Shown: positions 1 through 12,088, numbered from the stretch's first letter. The stretch: DNA of 64,000 bases from Aedes albopictus (GCF_035046485.1 NC_085137.1:315281164-315345163), one strand, 5' to 3'. Notes: a model not told the origin generated them from the sequence alone. Numbers and translations are program-made.

Positions 1-2510
1 GATTCCTCCAGGAATTCCTTCAGGGATTCCTCCAGGAATTCCTTCAGGGATTCCTCCAGGAGTTCCTTCAGGAATTCCTCCAGGAATTCCTTCAGGAATT
101 CCTTCAGGAATTCCTCCAGGAATTCCTTCAGGAGTTCCTCCAGGAATTCTTTCAGGGATTCCTCCAGAAATTCATCCAGCGATTCCTTCAAAATTTTCTT
201 CAAGGATTCCTCCAGGAATTCCTTCAGGGATGCCTCCAGGAATTCCTTCAGGGATTCCTCCAGGAATTCCTTCAGGGATTCCTCCAGGAATTCCTTCAGG
301 GATTCCTCCAGGAATTCCTTCAGGGATTCCTCCAGGAATTCCTTCAGGGATTCCTCCAGGAATTCCTTCAGGGATTCCTCCAGGAATTCCTTCAGGGATT
401 CCTCCAGGAATTGCTTCAGGGATTCCTCCAGGAATTCCTTCAGGGATTCCTCCAGGAATTCCTTCAGGGATTTCTCCAGGAATTCCTTCAGGGATTCCTC
501 CAAGAATTCCTTCAGGGATTCCTCCAGGAATTCCTTCAGGGATTCCTCCAGGAATTCCTTCAGGGATTCCTCCAGGAATTCCTTCAGGGATTCCTCCAGG
601 AATTCCTTCAGGAATTCCTTCAGGGATTTCTCCAAGAATTCTTTCAGGGATTCCTCCAGGAATTCCTCCAGAAATTCCTAAAGAAATTCCTTCAGTAATT
701 CCTAAAGAAATTCCTTCAGGAATTCCTAAAGAAATTCCTTCAGGAATTCCTTAAGAAATTCCTCCAGGAATTCATAAAGAAATTCCTCCAGGAATTCCTA
801 AAGAAATTCCTCCAGGAATTCCTAACGAAATTCCTCCAGGAATTCCTAAAGAAATTCCTCCAGGAATTCCTGAAGAAATTCCTGCAGCAATTCCCCAAGA
901 AATTCTTCCAGGAATTCCTCAAGAAATTCCTCCAGGAATTCCTAAAGAAATTCCTTCAAGAAATTCCTAAGGAAATTCCTCCAGGAATTTCTAAAGAAAG
1001 TCCTCCAGGAATTCCTAAAAAAATCCTCCAGGAATTCCTAGAGAAATTCCCCCAGGAATTCCTAAAGAAATTCCTCCAGGAATTCCTCCTGAAACTCCTC
1101 CAGCAATTCCTCCAGAAATTCCACCAGAAATTTCTCCAGGAGTACCTCCAGAGATTTTCCAGGAACTCTCCCATGGGTTCTTCAGGGAATTTTTCCAGAA
1201 ATTTCTCCAGGAGTTTCAGCAGAAAATCTTCCAAGGATTTCTCCAGGTCCTTCTCCGGAAAATCCTGCAGAAATTCCTATAGAAGTCATTTGAAAAATTC
1301 CACCAGGAATTCTTCCAGCAATCCCATCAAAAAAAAAATCCAGACATTCTTTCTGGAATAACTTGCTTCAGAACTTCCTCCAAAAATTGTTCCAGGAGTT
1401 TCTCCAAAATATCCTGGGGAAATTTCTCCAGAGGATTCACCAGAGGTTTCCCCGGGGATTCTCCCATGGATTCCTCTAGGAATTCCCCCAGAAATTTCAT
1501 CAGGAGTTCCTCCAGAAATTCCTCCAAAAAATCTTCCAGATATTCCTCTAGGAGTTATTCCTGAAATTTCTCAAGGAATTCCTCCACGAATCTGTTTGGG
1601 ATTCCCCGAAGAAATCCTCTAGAAGTTTCTCCCGGAAATCCATCAGGCATTCTTCCGGGAATCCCCCTAGAGATTCTTCGGGAAATTCCCTTAGGTATTT
1701 CTCCAGGAATTTTTGGAGGAATCCCTGTCAGAACAATTCCTCTGGAAATTCTCCTGAAAATTCTTCTAGAACTTCCGCCTGCAATTCCTCCAGAAATTTC
1801 TCCAAAAAATTCATCGATAAATTCTTCCAGGAATTTCTTCATGAATTTCTCCCGAAGTACTTCTGGGAATTACTTGAGGAGTTCCTTCAGAATTTCCTCC
1901 TTCTTCCGCAAATTCCTCCATAAACTTCTTCCAAAATTTCTCCGAAAATTCCTCCAGAAACTCCTCCGGGAAACCATTCAAAAATTATTTTGGGAGTTCC
2001 ACCAGAAAATCTTCTGGGTTTGTTCCAGAAATTCGCATTCGGGAATTCTTCCAGAAATTCTTCAGGAAATTTTTCGGGAAGTTGTATAAAAATTCTCGCA
2101 GGAACTCCTTTAGAAACTCCTCCAGAAATTTAGCCGGAAATACCTCCAGGAATTGCTCCGGAAATTCCTCCAGAATTTCCTCCGAGAGTTTCTACAGAAA
2201 TTCTTCCAATATTCCTCCAGAAGTTGCTCTTGGGACTTTACAGAAATTCATCCGGGAACTCCTCATGAATTTTTTTGGGTATTTCTCCAGAAATTCTTCA
2301 AGAAATTCATCATGCATTTTCTCTGGGAATACCTCCAGAAATTCATCCGGGAGTTTCTCCAGAAATTCTTTCGGGAATTCTTCCAGGCAGTCCGCAGGAA
2401 ATTCCGCCAAAAATCCTATAGGAAATTCATCCAGATATTCCCAGGAATTCCCGAGAATCCAGTTATTCCTCCAAGAAGTCCCCAGAGAATATTCAGGGAT
2501 CACTCAAGAA
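1..2510 (-). repeat. Left arm of the satellite palindrome
   Basis: The 12-mers run in the CCTCCA/CCTTCA orientation. Units at 230-650 are regular 24-mers. At 660-1150 a variant with AAAGAAATTCCTCC dominates, and 1150-2510 is more diverged. The diverged part is the informative one: it matches the right arm in reverse complement at nearly all positions I compared, with scattered substitutions. The arm is cut by the window start, so its outer end is not visible. Confidence 0.9.
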
Positions 2511-3486
2511 ATTTCCCTTGAGAATCCTCAAAGCATCAGGGATTTCACAAGGAATTTCCTCAGGGAATCCTGAAGGAGTTCCCGCAGTGGACCTCCAAAA
2601 CAATTTCCCAGAGAATCTTCAAGGAATCTTCTTTGAGATTACTGAAATTTGGACACGGATCCTTAAGAGATTTCATCAAAAAAATTTCATCAGGGATTCT
2701 CCAAGAAATTATCTCAGAGCTCCCTCAAAGAATTGCTTCAGTAATCCGCTCAAGAAATTTTTGCAATGATTACTTACGGAATTTCATCTGGTATTTCTTG
2801 ATAAATTTCCTCAGAGAATTCTCAGGAAATCCACTCAGTGAATACTCAAGAAATTTCCTCAAGCATAGCTGGAGGAATCATCAAAGAATTAATGGAGCAA
2901 TCCTCAAATTTTTTAAGAAATCCTCGAAGGCATTCCTGGAGAAATCCCAAAAGAAAGGAATTCCTGCAAGAATCTGCAAAGGAATTTCTGGAAGACTGCG
3001 CAGAAGAATTCCTACAGAAATCAACAAAGGAACTCCTGAAGGAATCCCAGAAGAAATCTCTGAAGAAATTCCTAGTGAAATTCCCAAAGGAATTCCTGGA
3101 GGAAACCCTAAAGGAATGCCTGGGGGAATCCCTGAAGGAGTTCTTCAGGAATTCCTTCAGGGATTCCTTCAGATATTCCTCCAAAGAAATCTTCCAGGAA
3201 TTCCTTCAAGGATTCCTCCAGGAATTCTTTCAGGGAATCCTTCAGGGATTCCATCACGAATTCGTTCAGGGATTCCTCCAGGAATTCCTTCAGGGATTCC
3301 TCCAGGAATTCCTTCAGGGATTCCTCCAGGAATTCCTTCATGGAATCCTCCAGGAATACCTTCAGGGATTCCTCCAGGAATCCCTTCAGAGATTCCTTCA
3401 GGAATTCCTCTAGGGGCTCCTCCAGGAATCCCTCCAGGGTTTCGTCCAGGAATTCCTCCAAGGATTCCTCCAGGAAATCCTTCAGG
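2511..3486. repeat. Diverged satellite in the palindrome loop, with polarity switches
   Basis: The pairing between arms stops at about 2510 on the left and about 5640 on the right. From 2511 to about 3130 diverged units run in the CCTGGAGG orientation. At about 3130 they flip to CCTTCAGGG, and at about 3486 they flip again into the core. Each flip is a short dyad; the second is the CCTTCAGGGATC/TTTGAAGG junction at 3479-3498. These look like old inversion or template-switch points. Confidence 0.75.
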
Positions 3487-5400
3487 GATCTTTGAAGGAA
3501 TCTCTGAAGGAATTCCTGGAGGAATTCCTGGAGGAATCCCTGGAGGAATTCCTGGAGGAATTCCTGGAGGAATTCCCGGAGGAATTCCTGGAGGAATCCC
3601 TGGAGGAATCCCTGGAGGAATTCCTGGAGGAATCCCTGGAGGAATTCCTGGAGGAATCCCTGGAGGAATCCCGGGAGGAATCCCTGGAGGAATTCCTGGA
3701 GGAATCCCTGGAGGAATTCCTGGAGGAATCCCTGGAGGAATTCCTGGAGGAATCCCTGGAGGAATTCCTGGAGGAATCCCTGGAGGAATTCCTGGAGGAA
3801 TCCCTGGAGGAATTCCTGGAGGAATCCCTGGAGGAATTCCTGGAGGAATCCCTGGAGGAATTCCTGGAGGAATCCCTGGAGGAATTCCTGGAGGAATCCC
3901 TGGAGGAATTCCTGGAGGAATCCCTGGAGGAATTCCTGGAGGAATCCCTGGAGGAATTCCTGGAGGAATCCCTGGAGGAATTCCTGGAGGAATCCCTGGA
4001 GGAATTCCTGGAGGAATCCCTGGAGGAATTCCTGGAGGAATCCCTGGAGGAATTCCTGGAGGAATCCCTGGAGGAATTCCTGGAGGAATCCCTGGAGGAA
4101 TTCCTGGAGGAATCCCTGGAGGAATTCCTGGAGGAATCCCTGGAGGAATTCCTGGAGGAATCCCTGGAGGAATTCCTGGAGGAATCCCTGGAGGAATTCC
4201 TGGAGGAATCCCTGGAGGAATTCCTGGAGGAATCCCTGGAGGAATTCCTGGAGGAATCCCTGGAGGAATTCCTGGAGGAATCCCTGAAGGAATTCCTGGA
4301 GGAATCCCTGGAGGAATTCCTGGAGGAATCCCTGGAGGAATTCCTGGAGGAATCCCTGGAGGAATTCCTGGAGGAATCCCTGGAGGAATTCCTGGAGGAA
4401 TCCCTGGAGGAATTCCTGGAGGAATCCCTGGAGGAATTCCTGGAGGAATCCCTGGAGGAATTCCTGGAGGAATTCCTGGAGGAATCCCTGGAGGAATTCC
4501 TGGAGGAATTCCTGGAGGAATCCCTGGAGGAATTCCTGGAGGAATCCCTGGAGGAATTCCTGGAGGAATCCCTGGAGGAATCCCTGGAGGAATTCCTGGA
4601 GGAATCCCTGGAGGAATTCCTGGAGGAATCCCTGGAGGAATCCCTGGAGGAATCCCTGGAGGAATTCCTGGAGGAATCCCTGGAGGAATTCCTGGAGGAA
4701 TCCCTGGAGGAATTCCTGGAGGAATCCCTGGAGGAATTCCTGGAGGAATCCCTGGAGGAATTCCTGGAGGAATCCCTGGAGGAATTCCTGGAGGAATCCC
4801 TGGAGGAATTCCTGGAGGAATCCCTGGAGGAATTCCTGGAGGAATCCCTGGAGGAATTCCTGGAGGAATCCCTGGAGGAATTCCTGGAGGAATCCCTGGA
4901 GGAATCCCTGGAGGAATTCCTGGAGGAATCCCTGGAGGAATTCCTGGAGGAATTCCTGGAGGAATTCCTGGAGGAATCCCTGGAGGAATTCCTGGAGGAA
5001 TCCCTGGAGGAATTCCTGGAGGAATCCCTAAAGGAATTCCTGGAGGAATCCCCAAAGGAATTCCTGGAGGAATCCCTGAAGGAATTTCTGGAGGAATTCC
5101 TGGAGGAATCCCTGAAGGAATTCCTGGAGGAATCCCTAAAGGAATTCCTGGAGGAATCCCTAAAGGAATTCCTGGAGGAATCCCCAAAGGAATTCCTGGA
5201 GGAATCCCTGAAGGAATTCCTGGAGGAATCCCTAAAGGAATTCCTGGAGGAATCCCTGAAGGAATTCCTGGAGGAATCCTGAAGGAATTCCTGGAGGAAT
5301 CCCTGAAGGAATTCCTGGAGGAATCCCTGAAGGAATTCCTGGAGGAATCCTGAAGGAATTCCTGGAGGAATCCCTGAAGGAATTCCTGTAGGAATCCCGG
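3487..5400 (+). repeat. Homogenised 24-bp core array
   Basis: About 75 tandem 24-bp units alternate GGAATTCCTGGA with GGAATCCCTGGA, almost without variation from about 3530 to 5020. From about 5020 AAAGG or GAAGG variants mark the edge. The low divergence next to strongly diverged arms indicates recent expansion or gene conversion of the centre. The frames encode (GIPG)n, (EEFLEESL)n, (GIPP)n and (RDSSRNSS)n on the two strands. An array this uniform may be mis-sized in an assembly. Confidence 0.9.
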
Positions 5401-5635
5401 AAGGAATTTCTGTAGGAATCCCTGAAGGAATTTCTGGAGCAATCCCTGGAGGAATTCCTGATGCAATCCCTGAAGAAATTCCTAGAGCAATCTCTGAAGA
5501 AATTTCTGGAGGAATCCCTGAAGGAATTCCTCGAGGAATCCCTGAAGAAAATCCTTGAGCAATCCCTGAAGGAATTTCTCGAGGAATCCCTGAAGGAATT
5601 CCTGAAGGAATCCCTAAAGCAATTCCTGGAGGAAT

Positions 5636-8384
5636 TCCTGATGCAATTCCTGAATATTCTCTGGGGACTTCTTGGAGGAATAACTGGATTCTCGGGAATT
5701 CTTGGGAATATCTGGATGAATTTCCTATAGGATTTTTGGCGGAATTTCCTGCGGACTGCCTGGAAGAATTCCCGAAAGAATTTTTGGAGAAACTCCCGGA
5801 TGAATTTCTGGAGGTATTCCCAGAGAAATTGCATGATGAATTTCTTGAAGAATTTCTGGAGAAATACCCGAAAAAATTCATGAGGAATTCCCGGATGAAT
5901 TTCTGTAAAGTCCCAAGAGCAGTTTCTGGAGGAATGTTGGAAGAATTTCTGTAGAAACTCTCGGAGGAAATTCTGGAGGAATTTCCGGAGCAATTCCTGG
6001 AGGTATTTCCGGCTAAATTTCTGGAGGAGTTTCTAAAGGAGTTCCTGCGAGAATTTTTATACAACTTCCCGAAAAAATTCCTGAAGAATTTCTGGAAGAA
6101 TTCCCGAATGCGAATTTCTGGAACAAACCCAGAAGATTTTCTGGTGGAACTCCCAAAATAATTTTTGAATGCATTCCCGGAGGAGTTTCTGGAGGAATTT
6201 TCGGAGAAATTTTGGAAGAAGTTTATGGAGGAATTTGCGTAAGAAGGAGGAAATTCTGAAGGAACTCCTCAAGGAATTCCCAGAAGTACTTCGGGAGAAA
6301 TTCATGAAGAAATTCCTGGAAGAATTTTTCGATGAATTTTTTGGAGAAATTTCTGGAGGAATAGCAGGAGGAAGTTCTAGAAGAATTTTCAGGAGAATTT
6401 CCAGAGGAATTGTTCTGACAGGGATTCCTCCAAAAATTCCTGGAGAAATACCTAAGGGAATTTCCCGAAGAATCTCTAGGGGGATTCCCGGAAGAATGCC
6501 TGATGGATTTCCGGGAGGAACTTCTAGAGGGTTTCTTCGGGGAATCCCAAACAGATTCGTGGAGGAATTCCTTGAGAAATTTCAGGAATAACTCCTTGAG
6601 GAATATCTGGAAGATTTTTTGGAGGAATTTCTGGAGGAACTCCTGATGAAATTTCTGGGGGAATTCCTAGAGGAATCCATGGGAGAATCCCCGGGGAAAC
6701 CTCTGGTGAATCCCCTGGAGAAATTTCCCCAGGATATTTTGGAGAAACTCCTGGAACAATTTTTGGAGGAAGTTCTGAAGCAAGTTATTCCAGAAAGAAT
6801 GTCTGGATTTTTTTTTGGTGGGATTGCTGGAAGAATTCCTGGTGAAATTTTTCAAATGACTTCTATAGGAATTTCCGCAGGATTTTCTGGAGAAGGTCCT
6901 GGAGAAATTCTTGGAAGATTTTCTGCTGGAACTCCTGGAGAAATTTCTGGAAAAATTCCCTGAAGAACCCATGGGAGAATTCCTGGAAAATCTCTGGAGA
7001 TACTCCTGGAGAAATTTCTGGTAGAATTTCTGAGGGAATTGCTGGAGGAGTTTCAGGAGGAATTCCTGGAGGAATTTCTTTAGGAATTCCTGGGAGAATT
7101 TCTTTAGGAATTCCTGGAGGAATTTCTCTAGGAATTCCTGGAGGATTTTTTTAGGAATTCCTGGAGGACTTTCTTTAGAAATTCCTGGAGGACTTTCTTT
7201 AGAAATTCCTGGAGGAATTTCCTTAGGATTTTTTTTTAGGAATTCCTGGAGGAATTTCTTGAGGAATTCCTGGAAGAATTTCCTGGGGAATTGCTGCAGA
7301 AATTTCTTCAGGAATTCCTGGAGGAATTTCTTTAGGAATTCCTGGAAGAATTTCGTTAGGAATTCCTGTAGGAATTTCTTTAGGAATTCCTGGAGGAATT
7401 TCTTTAGGAATTCCTGGAGGAATTTCTTTAGGAATTCCTGGAGGAATTCCTTTAGGAATTCCTGGAGGAATTTCTTTAGGAATTCCTGGAGAAATTTCTT
7501 TAGGAATTCCTGGAGGAATTTCTTTAGGAATTCCTGGAGGAATTTCTTTAGGAATTCCTGGATGAATTTTTTTAGGAATTCCTGGATGAACTTCTTTAGG
7601 AATTCCTGGAGGAATTTCTTTAGGAATTCCTGGAGGATTTTTTTTAGGAATTCCTGGAGGAATTTCTTTAGGAAATCCTGGAGGAATTTCTTTAGGAATT
7701 CCTGAAGGAATTTCTTTAGGAATTCCTGGAGGAATTTCTTTAGGAATTCCTGGAGGAATTTATTTAGGAATTCCTGGAGGAATTTCTTTAGGAATTCCTG
7801 GAGGAATTTCTTTAGGAATTCCTGGAGGAATTTCTTTAGGAATTCCTGGATGAATTTCTTTAGGAATTCCTGGAGGAATTTCTTTACGAATTCCTGGAGG
7901 ATTTTTTTTAGGAATTCCTGGAGGAATTTCTTTAGGAATTCCTGGAAGAACTTGCGTAGGAATTCCCGGACGAATTTCTTTAGGAATTTCCGGAGGGATT
8001 TCTTTAGGAATTCCCGGAGGAACTTCTTTAGGAATTCCTGGAGGAATTTCTTTATGAATTCCTGGAGGAATTTCTTTAGGAATTCCTGGAGGAATTTCTT
8101 TAGGAATTCCCGGAGGAATTTCTTGAGGAATTCCCGGAGGAATTTCTTGAGGACTTCCTGTAGGAATTTCTTGAGGAATTCCTGGAGGAATTTCTTTAGG
8201 AATTCCAGGAGGATTTTTAAAGGAATTCCTGGAGAAATATCTTTACGAATTCCTGGAGGAATTCCCGGAGGAATTTCTGGAGGAATTCCCGGAGGAATTT
8301 CTGAAGGAATTCCTGGAAAAATTTCTGGAGGTATTCTTGGAGGATTTTCTGGAGGAATTCCTGGAAGAATTTCTGGAGGAAACC
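5636..8384 (+). repeat. Right arm of the satellite palindrome
   Basis: Units run in the GGAATTCCTGGA orientation. 5636-7000 mirrors the diverged part of the left arm, and 7060-8220 is a regular 24-mer with the half GGAATTTCTTTA. The arm continues past the point opposite base 1 (about 8180), so the left arm probably also extends beyond the window. A transposon interrupts it at 8388. Confidence 0.88.
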
Positions 8385-8387
8385 CTA

Positions 8388-8596
8388 CACAGGGAAAAAT
8401 TTCTACTCAGTGACTGAGTTGGCCTTACTCAGAAATCGAAAAATCCTTTGTTTTCTTACTCAGTTTCCGTTAAAAGTGGGACAACCCATTGCCAATGGGT
8501 TGTCCCACTTTTAGCCGAAACTGAGTAAGAAAACAAAGGATTTCTCGATTTCTGAGTAAGGCCAACTCAGTCATTGAGTAGAAATTTTTCTCGGTG
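8388..8596. mobile_element. TA-flanked foldback MITE inserted in the satellite
   Basis: The element is a near-perfect 209-bp palindrome with its dyad at about 8492. The ends read CACAGGGAAAAATTT and, in reverse complement, CACCGAGAAAAATTT. A TA lies directly outside both ends (8386-8387 and 8597-8598), as expected for a Tc1/mariner-type target duplication. It has no coding capacity. Confidence 0.85.
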
Positions 8597-8599
8597 TAG

Positions 8600-9190
8600 A
8601 GGAATTTCTGGAGGAATTCCTGCGAGATTTTTTGCAGGATCTTCCTGAGGAATTTTTGGAGGTTTTCCCAAAGAAATTATCGTACTAATTCCTGGAGGAA
8701 TTCGTGGAGGATATTTCAAATAAATTTCCTGAGAATTACTCTCGTGTATTCTCGTCGGAATTCCTGGAGAAGCTCTCGTAGGAGTTCCGGTAGAATTCTC
8801 ATATGAATTTCAGAAAAAAATCCTTATATGAATTTTCAGAGGAATTTCCGGTGGAATTTTCCTTGAAATTATTCTTGTTGGAATTTCCGGAGAACTTCGT
8901 AAAGGAAATCCCTGAAGAATTTATCTTGTAATTCTCGGAGGAACTTCTCTTGGATTTGCTGGATGAACTTTCTTATGAATTTTTAGGGCAATGTACCTTG
9001 AACAGCCCGACGATGTTTCCCTTGGAATTCGTCTTTGAACTCCCGAAGAAATTTCCTTTGGATTCTCCGGATTTTTCTCATAGGAATTACCGGAGGAATT
9101 TTCATAGGAATACCCTCAGAAATTATCGAAATTATCGTAGGACTTTGTAGGAATTCCCTGAAGAATACTCGTAGGAATTCCAGGAGAACG
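8600..9190 (+). repeat. Degenerate outer edge of the 12-bp satellite
   Basis: Irregular GGAATTCC- and GGAATTTTC-based units continue in the same polarity as the right arm and fade out near 9190. Divergence rises outward from the core, the usual pattern at satellite margins. No gene is seen; the ORF at 8950-9150 is a satellite frame. Confidence 0.7.
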
Positions 9191-9659
9191 CGAACCACGT
9201 ATTTCCAACAGGCCGATCACTGTTCATCGCAGGCGGAACAATCTGTTTTGCAAAAAAAAAGTAAATAAATAAACACCAGCTGATTGGAATTGACACTTTT
9301 GCGAGCATATTCTCCCACTCAAAAAAAGAACACGAGAGAGAATGGCTGCGTACTTCTCGTGCTTCCTTCGATTAATCCTCTCTTGGAGCTTACCGAACGG
9401 AGTATTTAAATTTAATCTGGATTTTCGCAAATCGAGATTAAATCTCGTATCAACTACGTTGGTGCTTATAACCATAAGAGTCATAAACATGGGAAGTTCA
9501 ATAACTACGTAACGATTGATATTTGACCATATGCGTAGAACAATTTTTTTCTCCATTTATGGTCCTCTATCACCCTTTAAAAAGTTTGCACTCGGGAACC
9601 TAACACCCTGTATAACATCAGGGCTACATTGATAAAAAAAAATCAAATTTCTTGAATAA
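9191..9659. other. Intergenic, no gene recognised
   Basis: AT-rich unique-looking sequence. The only long frame (9224-9556, minus) has no recognisable motif. The phrase CACCCTGTATAAC near 9605 resembles a transposon remnant, but no second end was found. Confidence 0.5.
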
Positions 9660-9661
9660 TA

Positions 9662-9855
9662 GGGTCTAGGACTATTTGCGCAGGGGGACCTGTTCTGAAC
9701 TATAACTCAGTCAATTTCACACCAATTGACTTAAATGTTTGTACATTTATAGATGCTGTACGTATTTCACGGTGTCCCAAAAATCAAATCAATTGGTTCA
9801 AAATTGACTGAGTTATAGCAGCAAGTGGCCAAAACAGGTCCCCTGCGCCATTGCC
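9662..9855. mobile_element. Foldback MITE, same family as 48423-48635
   Basis: The left end reads TAGGGTCTAGGAC. Inner arms TATAACTCAGTCAATTT and its inverse (ending TGAGTTATAGCAGCAAGTG) flank a short centre. The right end is degenerate beyond CAGGTCCCCTGCGCC, so the outer right terminus looks eroded. The intact relative near 48.5 kb defines the family. Confidence 0.7.
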
Positions 9856-10039
9856 GTTTGTGATAGCTTCTTTTTTTTTGTTTTTAGCGAATGTCTATAC
9901 TGGAGAAAAACAGGCTTATAAGTTTAGTGTTCTATGAGCACTTGCACGGTTATTAATCAAGAGTTTCTTCGTCGAACAGTCACGAAGTTATTCTATGCCC
10001 AAGGAAGAAAAGAATATTTCAATTAATACGAATTCTTTT

Positions 10040-10129
10040 TGGACCGACATGGGATCGAATCCCAATCCGTCACCCTTAGCATGGTCTTACTGAATACCCA
10101 CGGGTTTACCATTTAGGCTATATGCGCCC
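10040..10129 (-). mobile_element. tRNA-derived SINE head
   Basis: Read on the minus strand from 10129, it carries an A-box-like TAGCCTAAATGGT and, about 50 bases later, a B-box-like GATTCGATCCC. This is the spacing of an internal RNA polymerase III promoter. The cloverleaf is imperfect and nearby tRNA-like copies occur elsewhere in the window, so a SINE relic fits better than a tRNA gene. The downstream body is probably the sequence down to about 9890. Confidence 0.55.
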
Positions 10130-10850
10130 ACAGTTGTGATATTATTGCACGTTGAACACACATGCTACACCGACTTATTCAAGCGACGTTTTGTGGCCTT
10201 GACTGTTCAACTTCATCGGTCAACCGCATATCTCAATCACCATAATGATTCGGCGTTTGGTATCTTGTACTAGGTCAATCGACGAGCGTCGATCGCGCGT
10301 CGTTCAGTTTCCGTTGTTTTATTAACAAAATATTAGCCAGTGAGTAGTGATGTAGTAGCATCTACCTATACACAACAGAGAAGCAGGGCTCATCGCGCGC
10401 GCTGTGTTGAGTCTCTGGGAGCAGTCGTCGGCGAAAGCGAGAGAGAATTTTTCAAATTCCTTTCTAATTGAATCATTCACAACATTCGACCGATTGCCGA
10501 CCGATGCGATGGATGGATGCAGTTGCGCGCGATCGGTTCGGTGGTAGTTCTCGGAACTTGCGTCAGATAGGTGCCAGCCTGTGGATATTAAGCGAAAGGG
10601 CGAGTTCAAAGTGATGTTTACCCTTGACATGAGATCAGAGCCAGACAAGCGAGATTTGGCGTGGATGGCGTTTCAGTATGATTACTCATATTTAGTAGGG
10701 AGGTACATATAGGTTCATACACGCAGACAAAATCATGTTGAATTCTTGAATTGACAGTATTAGCACCGACGATTTTTTAGCATTAGTTCTTAAGTTTCAT
10801 AAACCCTTATTACTTACAATTTAACCCTTTAAGGCCGGAATTCTTCCAAA
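10130..10850. other. Intergenic, no gene recognised
   Basis: Mixed-composition DNA. The minus frame at 10322-10648 has no recognised domain, no signal peptide and no flanking splice sites that I could support. Confidence 0.45.
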
Positions 10851-10855
10851 TATTA

Positions 10856-11530
10856 GAGTAAAGTGGGGCAAAAATTCGAGTGGGGCAAGAGTTTCTTTTT
10901 TTTTCAAATTCTGTCGCCCGGGTGTCAAGGTTGTTCGAAACCTTTTATAATGAGGTATTTTACTCCAAAAATTATGAAAATTGATTGATATTTCAAAAAG
11001 TTGGTTTTTGGTCAAAAAATTGTAATTTGCGATGCTAATTTCAACGCATCGAATAGAATTGTAATGAATTCGATTACTGTATTTTATTTTGGGGCGTAAC
11101 TAGTTATATTTTGAAGATGTGTTGGCATGTATAACTTTTTGCAAATCATATTTCATACATAGTGGGGCAAGAGTTCGAGTCATGTGGCAACTTCAGGTAA
11201 AAACCTAAAATTCTTCTAAATGTGCATATTATCTCTTAAAGTGGAGAAACTAGTGAGATAATTCGATCAAAGTTATAAAAAATTGTCGTTTTATCTGGAT
11301 TTGGTGAAAAACTATCGATTTTTGGTGTGGTTAATTTGGGTTAATTCCAGATCCAGTATATTCCACATCAAACATCAAATGTTGATTGATTTCAGGTATT
11401 CCTATCCCTCAAGTGTCCAAATATTGTGTTACGATTAGTTAAACTCGACAAAAACTAGATTCGAACTTTTGCCCCAGCGGTGGGGCACGAGTTCGAATTG
11501 GACGCACAACAAAACGTATTGTAACTTAAA
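10856..11530. mobile_element. Non-autonomous element with repeated GTGGGGCAAGAGTTCGA phrase
   Basis: The phrase GTGGGGCAA plus ATTCGAG or GAGTTCGA recurs near 10860, 10880 and 11160, and as GTGGGGCACGAGTTCGAA near 11482. The block is bounded by direct repeats of TACAATTTAACCCTTT at about 10816 and 11566. Terminal phrases recurring inside the body are a habit shared with the elements at 16123 and 62136. No coding sequence is seen. Confidence 0.5.
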
Positions 11531-11844
11531 ATTGAAAAGACATTTCATAAATGCTTTTTACATTACAATTTAACCCTTTGGGGCCTGATTTTTTCCATGC
11601 GTTATTATACAATTTCGTGAACGTATTTCTATAGTTTTGGTGCCCAAAAACATAAAAATGGCAAAATATGGTGGAAGATATTTTTTTTTTCGGATATGCT
11701 AGGTCATCCGAAGCGTCTTTGAGTTTCCACCATAAAGCTTACACTGCCGTAATTCTGTAAAGTGACCAAGGATGGGAACAATCACTTGGAAAGAGTTACT
11801 CATTTGCAGTTTTCTCAGCTCAGAAGCGTGCAATCAAGAAACAA

Positions 11845-12088
11845 TGTATGGACGACTTTTGCCTAGTGGTTTGGTCTAAAACTTTTACGAATAGAGTAAG
11901 GGTCGCACACACATACCAAAGTCGTGAAGGACCTGCGAAGGCAACTCTCCACGAGGTGAATGTAAATTACACTCACCTCGTGGAGAGTCGCTTTCACAGC
12001 CCTGTCACGACTTTGAGATGCGCGTGCGATCCCTACTCTATTCGGAAAAGTTTGAGACCAAATCACAAGGCAAAAGTCGTCCATACAC
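11845..12088. mobile_element. Foldback MITE (GTATGGACGACTTTTGCC ends)
   Basis: Long imperfect inverted repeats begin GTATGGACGACTTTTGCC on both strands and meet near 11967 at CTCCACGAGGTGA/TCACCTCGTGGAG. The palindrome explains the mirrored open frames on both strands (11848-12093 plus, 11863-12126 minus), which are therefore not genes. Confidence 0.8.

Larger units (their letters stand above)
1..9190. repeat. 12-bp/24-bp satellite forming a giant imperfect palindrome
   Basis: Almost every base belongs to a 12-bp unit built on the self-complementary core GGAATTCC, usually paired into a 24-bp higher-order unit. On the left the unit reads GGAATTCCTCCA or GGAATTCCTTCA; on the right it reads GGAATTCCTGGA, the reverse complement. 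The two flanks are therefore inverted copies. Matching landmarks at 1555-1842/6304-6591, 1841-2089/6057-6305 and 1327-1527/6619-6819 all sum to 8146, giving a dyad at 4073; farther out (740-922/7259-7441) the sum is 8181, meaning a 35-bp net indel. Because 12 is a multiple of 3 and the unit lacks stops, several frames stay open for hundreds of codons on both strands. Those frames are treated as a by-product, not as genes. Confidence 0.95.

Noticed and set aside
2633..5353. 906-codon open frame encoding (GIPG)n, with matching 765-860 codon frames on the other strand
   Set aside because: The 12-bp unit has no stops and a length divisible by 3, so long frames appear in several phases and both strands. 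Start context, splice sites and codon constraint are absent.
3487..5400. CRISPR-like or collagen-like repeat array
   Set aside because: Contiguous 12/24-bp units without spacers, in a eukaryotic genome. Gly-Ile-Pro periods of four do not fit the Gly-X-Y collagen pattern.
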